NCBI RefSeq assembly: GCF_020215705.1
Contig: NZ_JAIWNB010000007.1
Coordinates: forward strand, 310,001 to 374,000
Direction: 5' to 3'
Source of the DNA: Nonomuraea aurantiaca
GTDB lineage: Bacteria; Actinomycetota; Actinomycetes; Streptosporangiales; Streptosporangiaceae
Length of the DNA: 64,000 bases
Position 1 is the stretch's first letter. Each line of letters opens with the position of its first letter. Below the pieces are notes generated by a model, which saw only the letters and a list, made by a program, of their open reading frames with translations, did not search any database and was not told the DNA's origin. Shown one piece after another: positions 56,661 to 64,000 of this stretch. Made by a program: the position numbers and the translations under genes.

Positions 56661-57146
56661 CTACGTTCTGAGCATGATCTTGCGCGCGTCCGGCTTCGGC
56701 AGCCTGTCGACGTACAGCCGCCCGTCGAGATGCTCGGTCTCGTGCTGGAAGCAGCGGGCCAGCGAGCCGCGTGCCTTGACGCGCTGCGGGCGGCCGAGCC
56801 GGTCGAACCCCTCGACGGTCACCCCCGCGGCCCGCGCCACCGTGGCGTAGATCGGCGTGCCGGTCTGCCGGTCGGGCACTGACAGGCAGCCCTCCTCGTC
56901 CAGCACCTCTTCGGGATCGTCCACGGTCAGCACGGGATTGATCATGTGACCTTTGCGGCGGTTGATGTCATAGACGAACAACCGCCGAGGCACGCCGATC
57001 TGCGGACCGGCCAGACCGACGCCGTCCACCGCGTACATCGCCTCGAACATCTCGTCGATGAGGCGGCGTAGCTCGCGGTCGAAGCCTTCGACGGGTTCGG
57101 CGGGTGTGCGCAGCACAGGATCGCCGAGGACGCGGATCTCGCGCAT
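56661..57146 (-). CDS. def: Peptide deformylase
   Basis: 161 residues. Removes the N-formyl group from new proteins. Motifs: GVGLAGPQIGV (I), EEGCLSVPD (II, Cys ligand), QHETEHLDG (III, HExxH). The residue before the second His is Glu instead of the usual Asp. ATG 57146. Confidence 0.95.
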   Translation of the reverse strand: MREIRVLGDPVLRTPAEPVEGFDRELRRLIDEMFEAMYAVDGVGLAGPQIGVPRRLFVYDINRRKGHMINPVLTVDDPEEVLDEEGCLSVPDRQTGTPIYATVARAAGVTVEGFDRLGRPQRVKARGSLARCFQHETEHLDGRLYVDRLPKPDARKIMLRT

Positions 57147-57260
57147 GATGCTCTACTTTCCGTAACTTCCGTAAGGACTGGCCAACCAATGGGGTCCTTA
57201 CTCTAGCCAGCGGACGCGCTGGTGCGAGGCGCGTGTGCGGCGCTGTGGAAGACTGGGCGC

Positions 57261-57728
57261 GTGCGTGTCTATATCGGTGCCGACCATGCCGGCTATGAGT
57301 TCAAGAACCACCTTGTGTCCTGGCTCAAGGACAACGGGCACGAGGTGACCGACTGCGGTCCGTTCGTCTACGACGCCGAGGACGACTATCCGGCCTTCTG
57401 CCTGCGGGCCGCCGAGGGTGTCGCCGGCGATCCGGGCAGCCTGGGCGTCGTCATCGGGGGGTCGGGCAACGGCGAGCAGATGGCCGCCAACAAGGTGCGC
57501 GGCATCCGGGCCGCGCTGGCCTGGAGCCAGGAGACGGCCAGACTCGCCCGCGAGCACAACAACGCCAACATCGTCTCCATCGGCGCGCGCATGCACTCCG
57601 ACGACGAGGCGACCGGCTTCGTGGAGACCTTCCTCGCCACGCAGTTCTCCGGCTCGGAGCGGCATGCCCGCCGCATCGCGCAGGTGGCGACCTACGAGAC
57701 GATCGGCCAGCTGCCCTCTCTGCCCTAA
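57261..57728 (+). CDS. rpiB: Ribose-5-phosphate isomerase B
   Basis: 155 residues. RpiB/LacAB fold with GADHAGYEFKNHL, SGNGEQMAANKVRGIRAAL and NNANIVSIGARM. Interconverts ribose-5-P and ribulose-5-P. The catalytic region has the SGNGE form typical of actinobacteria (Glu instead of Cys). GTG 57261. Confidence 0.95.
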   Translation: MRVYIGADHAGYEFKNHLVSWLKDNGHEVTDCGPFVYDAEDDYPAFCLRAAEGVAGDPGSLGVVIGGSGNGEQMAANKVRGIRAALAWSQETARLAREHNNANIVSIGARMHSDDEATGFVETFLATQFSGSERHARRIAQVATYETIGQLPSLP

Positions 57729-57871
57729 GCCCGCCGCTTGGGGTCGCGTCTGGGCATCTCGTCACGCAGGGGCCGCCGGTCGGCGGCCTCCTGCTGCTCC
57801 TTCGAGGGCCGCGACACGTCGCGGGCCCGCATCGCGGTGATCGCGGTGATCTGCAAGCTCTGCAGTGCCAT
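57725..57871 (-). CDS. Small basic/acidic protein, 48 residues
   Basis: ATG 57871 to TAG 57725. Sequence opens MALQSLQITAITAMRARD, then KEQQEAADRRP and ends MPRRDPKRRA. About 44 of 48 third codon positions are G or C, which supports real coding. Its stop overlaps the rpiB stop from the other strand. Function unknown; the charged helical character fits a small regulatory or ribosome-associated protein, but nothing more can be said. Confidence 0.6.
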   Translation of the reverse strand: MALQSLQITAITAMRARDVSRPSKEQQEAADRRPLRDEMPRRDPKRRA

Positions 57872-57925
57872 GCCCGCGAGCCTACGTCAGCGGGGCCCGC
57901 GTGGCTCGCGTCCGACGGGACCGCC

Positions 57926-59152
57926 TCAGAAGGACAGCCCTCCCCACGGCTTCGGACTCCACGCCATGGCGGCGTCGAGCCTGCGCACCGAGCCCGCCGA
58001 GTGCTCGCGCAGCAGCCCCGCGTCGAGCTGCGCCGAGAGCAGGCCGTCGCCCATGTACGCCGAGCCGAGCGAGGAGACCCGCAGCGACAGGTCGGGCTCG
58101 TCCTCCACCGGCTTGCACTCCGCGCCGGAGGTGTCGGCGCTGAGCCGCCAGCGGCGGGCGTTCCACGGGCACACGTCGTCCTCGACCTCGATCACCACGT
58201 CGACGGCCGACGAGTACGCCCGCGAGGTCAGCGCCCGGTCCACCTCCACCAGGCGTACCCACAGCTCGTCGGTGCAGGTCGCCCGCAGCTGCCGTGGGTC
58301 GGCGAGCAGCGCGAGGAGCGCGTCGTCCACCGCCCGGCTGCCCTCCACCCGGGAGACCAGGTCGCGGTCGAGCAGGCCGCGCCACAGCAGCGCGCGGGCG
58401 GCGGGGTCGGTCGCCTCGAGCTCCACCAGCTTCAGCAGGCCGTTGGACATACCGTTGTCGTCCCAGTCCGCCTTGACCCTGAACAGCGCGTAACCGCGTA
58501 CGCCCCGGTCATCCTCGGCGATCACCGAGCGGAGCGCCCCGTCCCCGTGCCGGTCGAACTCCTCGTCGGCGAGCTGAGCATCCCAGAAGTGCTTGTTGCG
58601 GAGATAGCGCCCGGGGCGGTCGGTCACGACGGAGGCGAACAGCCGCTCGAACTCGGCTCTGGCCTCGGCCGGCTTGGCCACCCTGAGGCGCAGCGCGGGA
58701 TCCGTGGGGGCGTTCGCCACGAAGGCCGAGCCGTGCTTCGCGATGCTGAATCCCATCTCGGTGGACGCCCTGCCGTACCCGAACCTGCCGTAGATGACGG
58801 ACTCGGAGGCGTACAGGGCGGCGACGGACTCGCCCCGATCGCGTACGTCGGACAGCTGCCTGCGCATCAGGCTCGACAGCACGCCGCGGCGGCGGTGGGA
58901 GGGGAGCACGCTGACGGCCGTCACTCCCGCGACGGGGATCTGCGCGCCGGGGACCGTCATGGTGAAGGAGAAGACGGCGGTGACACCGGCCATGACATCG
59001 CCGTCGAACGCGGCGAGCGTCCGATCGAACTCGGTCTGCGCTTTGGCTCGTTCGAACACCTGGGGATGGGGCGTCCAGTTGAAGCCTTCGGAGAGCACAT
59101 CGGCGAACTTCGGCCACTCGGCCTCGTCCACCGGACGGATCGGATACGTCAT
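57926..59152 (-). CDS. Eis-type GNAT acetyltransferase
   Basis: 408 residues. Eis architecture: a GNAT domain (VTAVSVLPSHRRRGVLSSLMRRQL acetyl-CoA loop near 80-105; SVIYGRFGYGRAS), a second GNAT-like domain, and a SCP-like C-terminal domain ending in Phe (GGLSF), whose carboxylate is catalytic in the family. Acetylates amines such as aminoglycosides or lysines in relatives. ATG 59152. Confidence 0.92.
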   Translation of the reverse strand: MTYPIRPVDEAEWPKFADVLSEGFNWTPHPQVFERAKAQTEFDRTLAAFDGDVMAGVTAVFSFTMTVPGAQIPVAGVTAVSVLPSHRRRGVLSSLMRRQLSDVRDRGESVAALYASESVIYGRFGYGRASTEMGFSIAKHGSAFVANAPTDPALRLRVAKPAEARAEFERLFASVVTDRPGRYLRNKHFWDAQLADEEFDRHGDGALRSVIAEDDRGVRGYALFRVKADWDDNGMSNGLLKLVELEATDPAARALLWRGLLDRDLVSRVEGSRAVDDALLALLADPRQLRATCTDELWVRLVEVDRALTSRAYSSAVDVVIEVEDDVCPWNARRWRLSADTSGAECKPVEDEPDLSLRVSSLGSAYMGDGLLSAQLDAGLLREHSAGSVRRLDAAMAWSPKPWGGLSF

Positions 59153-59270
59153 CCGTCCACCGTAGGAGCGGGCAAAGGGGGAGGGCCACCCAATATACGT
59201 GCTTAATGATCAAGGCCTTGGTCAAGTGGGCTGCCCAAAGGGAGGCCAGAGCGCTACAGTCAGGCGCATC

Positions 59271-60386
59271 ATGAGTTCCCGTTCGGCGCTGCAGATACCG
59301 CCACGGCTCCGCGCGCTCCTGGTGCGGGTGCCGTTTCTGGTGTCCGCCGTCCGGTTGCTCAGGAGGGGCTCCTTGGCCCGAGACCGCAACCTGCTGGTCA
59401 CGCTGACGATGCTCACGCTCGTCATCGGACTGCTGGCCGCGCAGATCTCGACCGAGTGGTTCTCGCCCTCGCTGCTCATCCTCGTCCTCCTGGTGGGCGG
59501 CCTGCAGCTCCGGCTGAACAGCCTGATCAAGCTGCTCATCGCGGTGGCCATCTCGCTCGGCTATATCGCCGGCACCCTCGGGGTCGGCCAGATCGGCCTC
59601 GGGCTCATGGTGACGATCGGCTTCACCACGGTGCTGGCCGTGCTGATGGCCCGCACCCGGGGCAAGCTCGGCGTGCAGGGGCTACGCGGCGACGCCATGC
59701 TGCTGGAGCTGCGCGACCGGCTCAGGAGCCAGGGTGAGCTGCCCCCGCTGCCCAAGGACTGGGGCGGCAAGGTCGTGCTCAAGCAGGCCGGCGGCTCCTC
59801 CTTCGGCGGCGACTTCCTGGTCTCCATGCGCGACGCGGACAAGGTGGAGATCGCGCTGGTCGACGTGTCGGGCAAGGGCGTCGACGCGGGCACCAGAGCG
59901 CTGCTGCTGTCCGGCACGTTCGGCGGGCTGCTCGGCTCCGGCGTCGACTTCCTGCCCGCCTGCAACACCTACCTGCATCGTCAGCGCGGCGACGAGGGGT
60001 TCGTGACGGCCGTGCACGTACGCCTCGACCTGGCGACGGGCGACTACACGATCACCTCGGCCGGCCACCCGCCGGTGGTCAAGTTCGACGCGGGCACGGG
60101 CAACTGGCAGGTCGCCACGGCCAAGGGCGTCGTCCTCGGCGTGGTCCCCGACCTGCACTGCGAGCCCGACAGCGGCACCCTGCGCAAGGGCGACGCGCTG
60201 CTGCTCTACACCGACGGGCTGATCGAGCAGCCCGGGCGCGACATCGACGCCGGGCTCGACAAGCTGCTCGGCGAGGCGGAGCGGCTGCTGCCCTCGGGAT
60301 TCCGTGACGGCGCCCGGGCCCTGGTCAACGCCATGGCGTCGGGTCACAACGACGACTGCGCGCTGGTGCTCATCTGGCGTCCGTGA
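59271..60386 (+). CDS. Membrane SpoIIE-type PP2C phosphatase
   Basis: 371 residues from ATG 59271. Three or four membrane helices in residues 40-125, then a PP2C/SpoIIE domain with SSFGGDFLVSMRD and VALVDVSGKG-like core (ALVDVSGKGVDAG), TSAGHPPVV and LLLYTDGLIEQPG. Such proteins dephosphorylate anti-sigma antagonists in stress signalling. No partner kinase is next to it. Confidence 0.92.
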   Translation: MSSRSALQIPPRLRALLVRVPFLVSAVRLLRRGSLARDRNLLVTLTMLTLVIGLLAAQISTEWFSPSLLILVLLVGGLQLRLNSLIKLLIAVAISLGYIAGTLGVGQIGLGLMVTIGFTTVLAVLMARTRGKLGVQGLRGDAMLLELRDRLRSQGELPPLPKDWGGKVVLKQAGGSSFGGDFLVSMRDADKVEIALVDVSGKGVDAGTRALLLSGTFGGLLGSGVDFLPACNTYLHRQRGDEGFVTAVHVRLDLATGDYTITSAGHPPVVKFDAGTGNWQVATAKGVVLGVVPDLHCEPDSGTLRKGDALLLYTDGLIEQPGRDIDAGLDKLLGEAERLLPSGFRDGARALVNAMASGHNDDCALVLIWRP

Positions 60387-60537
60387 CGAATCACACGGGT
60401 CAAGCGGTGAACAAGGTCACTGGCAGCGCTTGATCGACTTTGAGATGCTCGAAGAGTTCACCACTCCGGGTCCCGGCGGAGCGGCGCGGCTTCACCGGGA
60501 TCCGGTCTTATGGTGGGGCTTCGTCTTGGTGGGGGCT

Positions 60538-61134
60538 TCACAGCCAGCCTGAGTCGCTGGCGATGCGTACCGCGTCGAGGCGGTTGCGGGCCCCCGTCTT
60601 GCACATGATGCGCGACAGATGGTTGCGTACGGTGCCCACCGACAGGAAGAGCTGGTCGGCGATCTCCGTCGAACGGGCCCCGCCCGCCGCGATCCGCAGC
60701 ACGTCGAGCTCGCGCCTGGTCAGCGGGTTGACGACCGACTGCAGGGCGGCGATCGCCAGGTCGGAGTCGACCGCGCGGCGCCCGGCGGCGACCAGCCGCA
60801 GGCCCTCGGCGAGCTGCTCGGGCGCGACGTCGAGGCTCATGAACCCGAGCGCGTGCGTGGCGAACGCCCTGCGCACCTGACCGGGATTGGGCTGCGCCGA
60901 CAGGATGAGTACGTGACAGCCCTTCTCGCGCAGTCGCGCCGCGGGGAACAGGCCGCCCCCGCCGGGCAGGTCCAGATCGACGATCGCCGTGTCGGGCGCG
61001 CACGCGGCCGCCGCGGGCAGGACGCCGTCCGCGTCTCCCACCTCGGCCACCACCTGCAGGTCGGGCTCCGCGTCGAGCGACGCCACCAAGCCGCGCCGGA
61101 CCAGCGGCAGATGCTCGGCGACCAGAATCCGGAT
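60538..61134 (-). CDS. NarL/LuxR-type response regulator
   Basis: 198 residues from TTG 61134, which has an ideally spaced GGAGGTGG; ATG 61155 is an alternative. REC domain with VDLDLPGG (phospho-Asp) and a C-terminal LuxR HTH (NPLTRRELDVLRIAAGGARSTEIADQLFLSVGTVRNHLSRIMCKTGARNR). No sensor kinase is adjacent, and the REC acidic pocket is thinned (EHLPL at the start), so phosphorylation is uncertain. Confidence 0.9.
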   Translation of the reverse strand: MRILVAEHLPLVRRGLVASLDAEPDLQVVAEVGDADGVLPAAAACAPDTAIVDLDLPGGGGLFPAARLREKGCHVLILSAQPNPGQVRRAFATHALGFMSLDVAPEQLAEGLRLVAAGRRAVDSDLAIAALQSVVNPLTRRELDVLRIAAGGARSTEIADQLFLSVGTVRNHLSRIMCKTGARNRLDAVRIASDSGWL

Positions 61135-61294
61135 CAAGGCTCCCACCTCCGTCATCCCCCAGAGTGATCGCCTGATCGCGTACTGTCAACGGAATGTGGC
61201 GCCGCGGCAAAGGGTGCGCACGCCATCGAGGTGTAATGACTTCGACTACTCTGGGGGCTGTCGGGACCTTCTGTCTGCCCTGGAGCGGGACTAG

Positions 61295-62599
61295 ATGAAC
61301 TGGCTTTACCTCGCGGGGATCGTAGTCTTCCTGATCGGGCTGATGGCATCTGTCGCGTTGCACGAACTCGGCCACTTCGTGCCCGCCAAGATCTTCGGTG
61401 TCAGGGTGCCCCAGTACATGGTCGGCTTCGGCTCGACCGCCTGGTCCATCCGGCGAGGTGAGACCGAGTACGGCATCAAGTGGATCCCGCTGGGCGGCTA
61501 CATCCGCATGATCGGCATGCTGCCGCCACGGCCCGGCGACGATCCCACCAAGCTCAGGGGTTCCTCCACCGGCCCGTTCCAGGGGCTCATCGAGACCGCC
61601 CGCGACGCGGCGCAGGAAGAGGTGCGGCCGGGCGACGAGGAGCGGGTCTTCTACCGGAAGAAGTGGTGGCAGAAGGTCATCATCATGTCCGGCGGCCCGT
61701 TCATGAACTTCGTGCTGTCGTTCATCCTCTTCTCGGTCCTGCTCGTCGGCATCGGCCTGCCCGCGCTGACCCCGGTGGTGTCCCCGAAGACCAACACCTG
61801 CGTGATCCCGATCAGCGAGCAGCGCACCGACTGCCGCGCCGGCGACCAGCCGACGCCCGCCGCCAAGGCCGGCATGAAGCCCGGGGACCGGCTCGTCTCC
61901 TTCGGCGGCCAGAAGATCACCTCCTGGGACGACGCCACCCGCCTGATCCGCTCGCACGGCGCCGGCCCCGTCGCCGTCGGCATCGTCCGCGACGGCAAGC
62001 CGATGACCCTCAACGTGACGCTCATCGCCCAGGACCGGCCGTCGCCCACCGACCTGAAGAAGATCGACAAGAACGTCGGCTTCCTCGGCGTCATGCCCAC
62101 CGAGGTCAGGGAGCAGCAGAGCCTCGGCGTCGTGATCGGCTACATGGGCCAGCTCACCGCCCGGGTCGCCGACTCGCTGCTGAACCTGCCGCAGAAGATG
62201 GTCGGCGTGTGGCACGCCGCGTTCTCCGGCGACAAGCGCGACCCCGAGGGCCCGGTCGGCGTCGTGGGCGCCGGACGTATGGGCGGCGAGATCCTCTCCT
62301 CCGACCTGTCGAGCGTGGAGAAGGTCGCCTTCCTGGTGAACCTGCTGGCCGGGTTCAACCTGGCGATCGGCATGTTCAACTTGATCCCGCTGCTGCCGCT
62401 CGACGGCGGCCACATCGCGGGCGGGCTCTGGGAAGGCCTCAAGCGCGCTTACGCTCGCGTCACGCGGCGTCCCGAGCCCGCGTACGTGGACATCGCCAAG
62501 GTGCTGCCGCTCACCTATGCCCTGGCCTTCGCCATGATCATCATGGCCGGCCTGCTCGTCTACGCCGACCTGATCAACCCGCTCACGCTCACCGGCTGA
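61295..62599 (+). CDS. rseP: RIP metalloprotease RseP / Rip1
   Basis: 434-residue site-2 protease that cleaves membrane anti-sigma factors. HELGHF (23-28) in the first membrane helix, a PDZ domain in the middle (AGMKPGDRLVSFGGQKI), and NLIPLLPLDGGHIAGG in the third core helix with the Asp zinc ligand. Full family length. ATG 61295. In many actinobacteria dxr is adjacent, but here the next gene is on the other strand. Confidence 0.95.
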   Translation: MNWLYLAGIVVFLIGLMASVALHELGHFVPAKIFGVRVPQYMVGFGSTAWSIRRGETEYGIKWIPLGGYIRMIGMLPPRPGDDPTKLRGSSTGPFQGLIETARDAAQEEVRPGDEERVFYRKKWWQKVIIMSGGPFMNFVLSFILFSVLLVGIGLPALTPVVSPKTNTCVIPISEQRTDCRAGDQPTPAAKAGMKPGDRLVSFGGQKITSWDDATRLIRSHGAGPVAVGIVRDGKPMTLNVTLIAQDRPSPTDLKKIDKNVGFLGVMPTEVREQQSLGVVIGYMGQLTARVADSLLNLPQKMVGVWHAAFSGDKRDPEGPVGVVGAGRMGGEILSSDLSSVEKVAFLVNLLAGFNLAIGMFNLIPLLPLDGGHIAGGLWEGLKRAYARVTRRPEPAYVDIAKVLPLTYALAFAMIIMAGLLVYADLINPLTLTG

Positions 62600-62753
62600 C
62601 CGGCGGGTCGGCACGAGCAGGCTCAGGGGGTCTGCCCGTCTCCGCGGTGCGCCAGGATGGCCTTGCCGGGCGCGGGCGCGCCCATCGACCCGCCGCCGAC
62701 CGCTTCGGCGGCGGCAGGGTGGCCCGCTCGTCCTGGTTCAACGGGGCGAGGAT

Positions 62754-63716
62754 TTAGAACATCGAGATGTGCACGTGGTCGAAGTGGTTCTCGGTGATGC
62801 TGCCCCGGTCGGACATCGAGCTCCACCCCGAGCCCTGGTTGATGCGCTGCTTCCAGATCACGTACTTGACCCCGAGCTTGTCCTTGTTCTCCAGCGCCCA
62901 GGCCGCGACGCGGTCGCCGAGTGCCTGGTGGGCCGCGCTGGGCATGGTGCCGCCGGTGCTCATCATGAAGTCGCACGCGCGCCCCAGCGGGTGCTCGCCG
63001 CCGCCGCCCGAGCGGAAGCAGCCCACCTCGTACGGCAGCGCGAAGTCCTTCTGGATCAGCCCGCGGATCACCCGCATCCGGGCGGTGATGTTGTCGGAGC
63101 CGGACGGCAGTTGTGGCGCCCAGCTGCCGTCCGAGCGGCGGCCGGGGCCGAACGGGATGAGGCCCTTCAGCTTCTTCTGGATGTCCTTGATGACGCCCTG
63201 CGCGTCGTCCCGCTGCTTGGCCACGGTGGTCGCGTCATCGCGGATCTTCGACTCGAGGGCGGTCGCCTGGTCCGCGGCCGCCTTCTTCTCGTTCCGGGCG
63301 GTGGCCACGCCCTGCACGATCGCCTGTTGCTCGGCCGCGAGATGGGCCAGCAACGCCGCGCTGGAGGCATCGGTCGGGAGGGTGAGGTTCGGCAGCGCGC
63401 CGGTGCCGTTCTGGTACTGCATGCGCGCGAGCTCAGAGGCGCGTTTCTGGGCTGTGACGAGCTGGGCCTCCGCCGTGGCCAGCCGTTTCTTGGTCGTTTC
63501 CGAGTCCTGTTTGGCCTTGGCCAGTTCGACCCGCTTGAGGTTGTAGGTCTCGATGAGCTTGTCGACCTTCTTGTCCAGCTGCTTCAGCTCCGCGCGGAGC
63601 TGGGCCTCGCTGGGCTTGGGGGCGGCAGCGGCGGGCGCGCCCGTGAAGGCGCCGAAGGCCATGGAAGCGGAGGTGATGAGCGCGATGGCAAGACTCGAGG
63701 GGGACGCAGCCGCCAC
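62754..63716 (-). CDS. Secreted coiled-coil protein with ARB_07466-type cell-wall domain
   Basis: 320 residues from GTG 63716. Signal peptide (AIALITSASMAFGAFTGAPAAAA), a long coiled coil (residues 36-180), then a C-terminal domain with GGGEHPLGRACDFMM and HFDHVHISMF, His/Asp residues that resemble a zinc peptidoglycan hydrolase of the D-Ala-D-Ala/extensin-like fold. Layout is like other secreted cell-wall hydrolases that are activated by their coiled coil. Expression is predicted to be controlled by the c-di-AMP riboswitch just upstream. Confidence 0.9.
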   Translation of the reverse strand: MAAASPSSLAIALITSASMAFGAFTGAPAAAAPKPSEAQLRAELKQLDKKVDKLIETYNLKRVELAKAKQDSETTKKRLATAEAQLVTAQKRASELARMQYQNGTGALPNLTLPTDASSAALLAHLAAEQQAIVQGVATARNEKKAAADQATALESKIRDDATTVAKQRDDAQGVIKDIQKKLKGLIPFGPGRRSDGSWAPQLPSGSDNITARMRVIRGLIQKDFALPYEVGCFRSGGGGEHPLGRACDFMMSTGGTMPSAAHQALGDRVAAWALENKDKLGVKYVIWKQRINQGSGWSSMSDRGSITENHFDHVHISMF

Positions 63717-63733
63717 GAAGGGTTCCTCTCCCT

Positions 63734-63856
63734 ATGCCGGCCGGGTTAGCTGACGGGTTCGGGCAGGGAGATGCCGCCTTACCACCTGAGTGGATTCACC
63801 CCAAGACGCGATGGGTCCCCGGCTCCCGGGCCACGCGCCCGGGATTAGGCCGGCAC
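63734..63856 (-). ncRNA. c-di-AMP (ydaO/yuaA) riboswitch
   Basis: Read on the minus strand, the aptamer's conserved blocks appear in order: CCTAATCCCGGG, GGGGACCCA, TGGGGTGAATC, GGTAAGGCGGC, and CCCGAACCCGTCAGCTAACCC. P1 is a 9-bp helix: GTGCCGGCC (63856-63848) with GGCCGGCAT (63742-63734). The 3' end of P1 is only 17 bases before the GTG start and directly abuts AGGGAGAGG, so the ligand could control ribosome access. In actinobacteria this riboswitch typically precedes cell-wall hydrolase genes, which fits. Confidence 0.88.
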
Positions 63857-63875
63857 CGACGGTTTCGGTCGGTGC
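63853..63875 (-). other. Hairpin overlapping the riboswitch P1
   Basis: GCACCGAC (63853-63860) and GTCGGTGC (63868-63875) form an 8-bp perfect stem with 7-base loop. Its inner arm shares bases 63853-63856 with P1, so the two cannot form together. Confidence 0.65.
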
Positions 63876-63930
63876 TGAACAGGGATATTAGTAGTAAAAC
63901 CAAGGTCATGCGACTTCAAGCAGAAACCAA

Positions 63931-64000
63931 TTAGAGATCTACCTGTGATTTAAGCATGCGTGCGGCTTCCTCCGGCAGGACATCGTTGACGAACGCGCCC
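63931..64000 (-). CDS. C-terminal end of a gene entering from the right (unidentified)
   Basis: Minus-strand frame open from the window edge to TAA at 63933-63931, reading GAFVNDVLPEEAARMLKSQVDL. Codon third positions are mostly G/C. Too little to name a family; the rest is outside the window. Confidence 0.65.
   Translation of the reverse strand, partial: GAFVNDVLPEEAARMLKSQVDL

Noticed and set aside
60387..60537. Possible tRNA or small RNA
   Set aside because: No T-loop or acceptor stem pattern; only a short repeat of GGTGGGGCTTC is present.

Overview
The window is about 64 kb of very GC-rich DNA (roughly 70% G+C, nearly all third codon positions G or C, many GTG starts and ATGA/GTGA gene overlaps). 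Gene content (EttA, group II truncated haemoglobin, a Rv2466c-like mycothiol-system DsbA protein, an Eis-type acetyltransferase, a Rip1/RseP protease, a c-di-AMP riboswitch before a cell-wall enzyme) points to a filamentous actinomycete. Streptosporangiaceae (for example Nonomuraea) is my best guess, made from gene style only.

Region by region. 1-3.7 kb: the end of a cytochrome P450, a gene-poor stretch with 50-bp and 32-bp tandem repeats, then ettA and its terminator. 3.4-15.1 kb: an acyl-CoA type catabolic island (MFS exporters, VOC protein, Zn-ribbon/OB-fold DUF35 protein plus a thiolase-like protein lacking both thiolase cysteines, ADP-forming acyl-CoA ligase, acyl-CoA dehydrogenase, SDR, thioesterase) with its own TetR regulator. 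Six copies of one operator (two CTAG cores exactly 13 bp apart) sit at its promoters. Three of its genes are damaged: an MFS gene with an in-frame TGA, the acyl-CoA ligase with an internal deletion and frameshift, and a second MFS gene lacking its N-terminus. 15.2-18.1 kb: GH13 glucosidase, GlbO, MscS channel with a long hairpin in front. 18.5-24.6 kb: a small ORF divergent from an XRE-TPR regulator, GNAT, DMT transporter, and a 24-codon basic peptide ORF whose stop overlaps the start of a large TPR protein. 24.6-37.5 kb: mostly single genes, including a serine hydrolase, MBL hydrolase, Nudix, PiT/DUF47 phosphate uptake, PurU, prolyl oligopeptidase, HNH protein, FmdB-type Zn ribbon, standalone WYL protein, IlvD and a NERD protein. 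37.6-43.1 kb: amidase, a decayed TnpB remnant, DUF5130 pair and a Ser/Thr kinase. 43.2-50.9 kb: an alpha-glucoside operon (ROK regulator, two permeases, binding protein, GH15, GH31) with no ATPase gene. 51-64 kb: PepN, DsbA-like, aldehyde dehydrogenase, SDR, peptide deformylase, RpiB, Eis-like, SpoIIE phosphatase, LuxR-type regulator, RseP, and a secreted coiled-coil cell-wall protein behind a c-di-AMP (ydaO) riboswitch.

Two patterns cut across the annotation. One is the shared CTAG-N9-CTAG operator of the catabolic island. The other is a recurring architecture in which the last codons and stop codon of a gene are tandemly duplicated into the intergenic space (MFS pseudogene, thiolase-like, SDR, MFS/GH13 junction, Nudix, hypothetical at 40.8 kb, aldehyde dehydrogenase). 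I see no tRNA, rRNA or CRISPR array. All calls are from reading the sequence; no database search was run.
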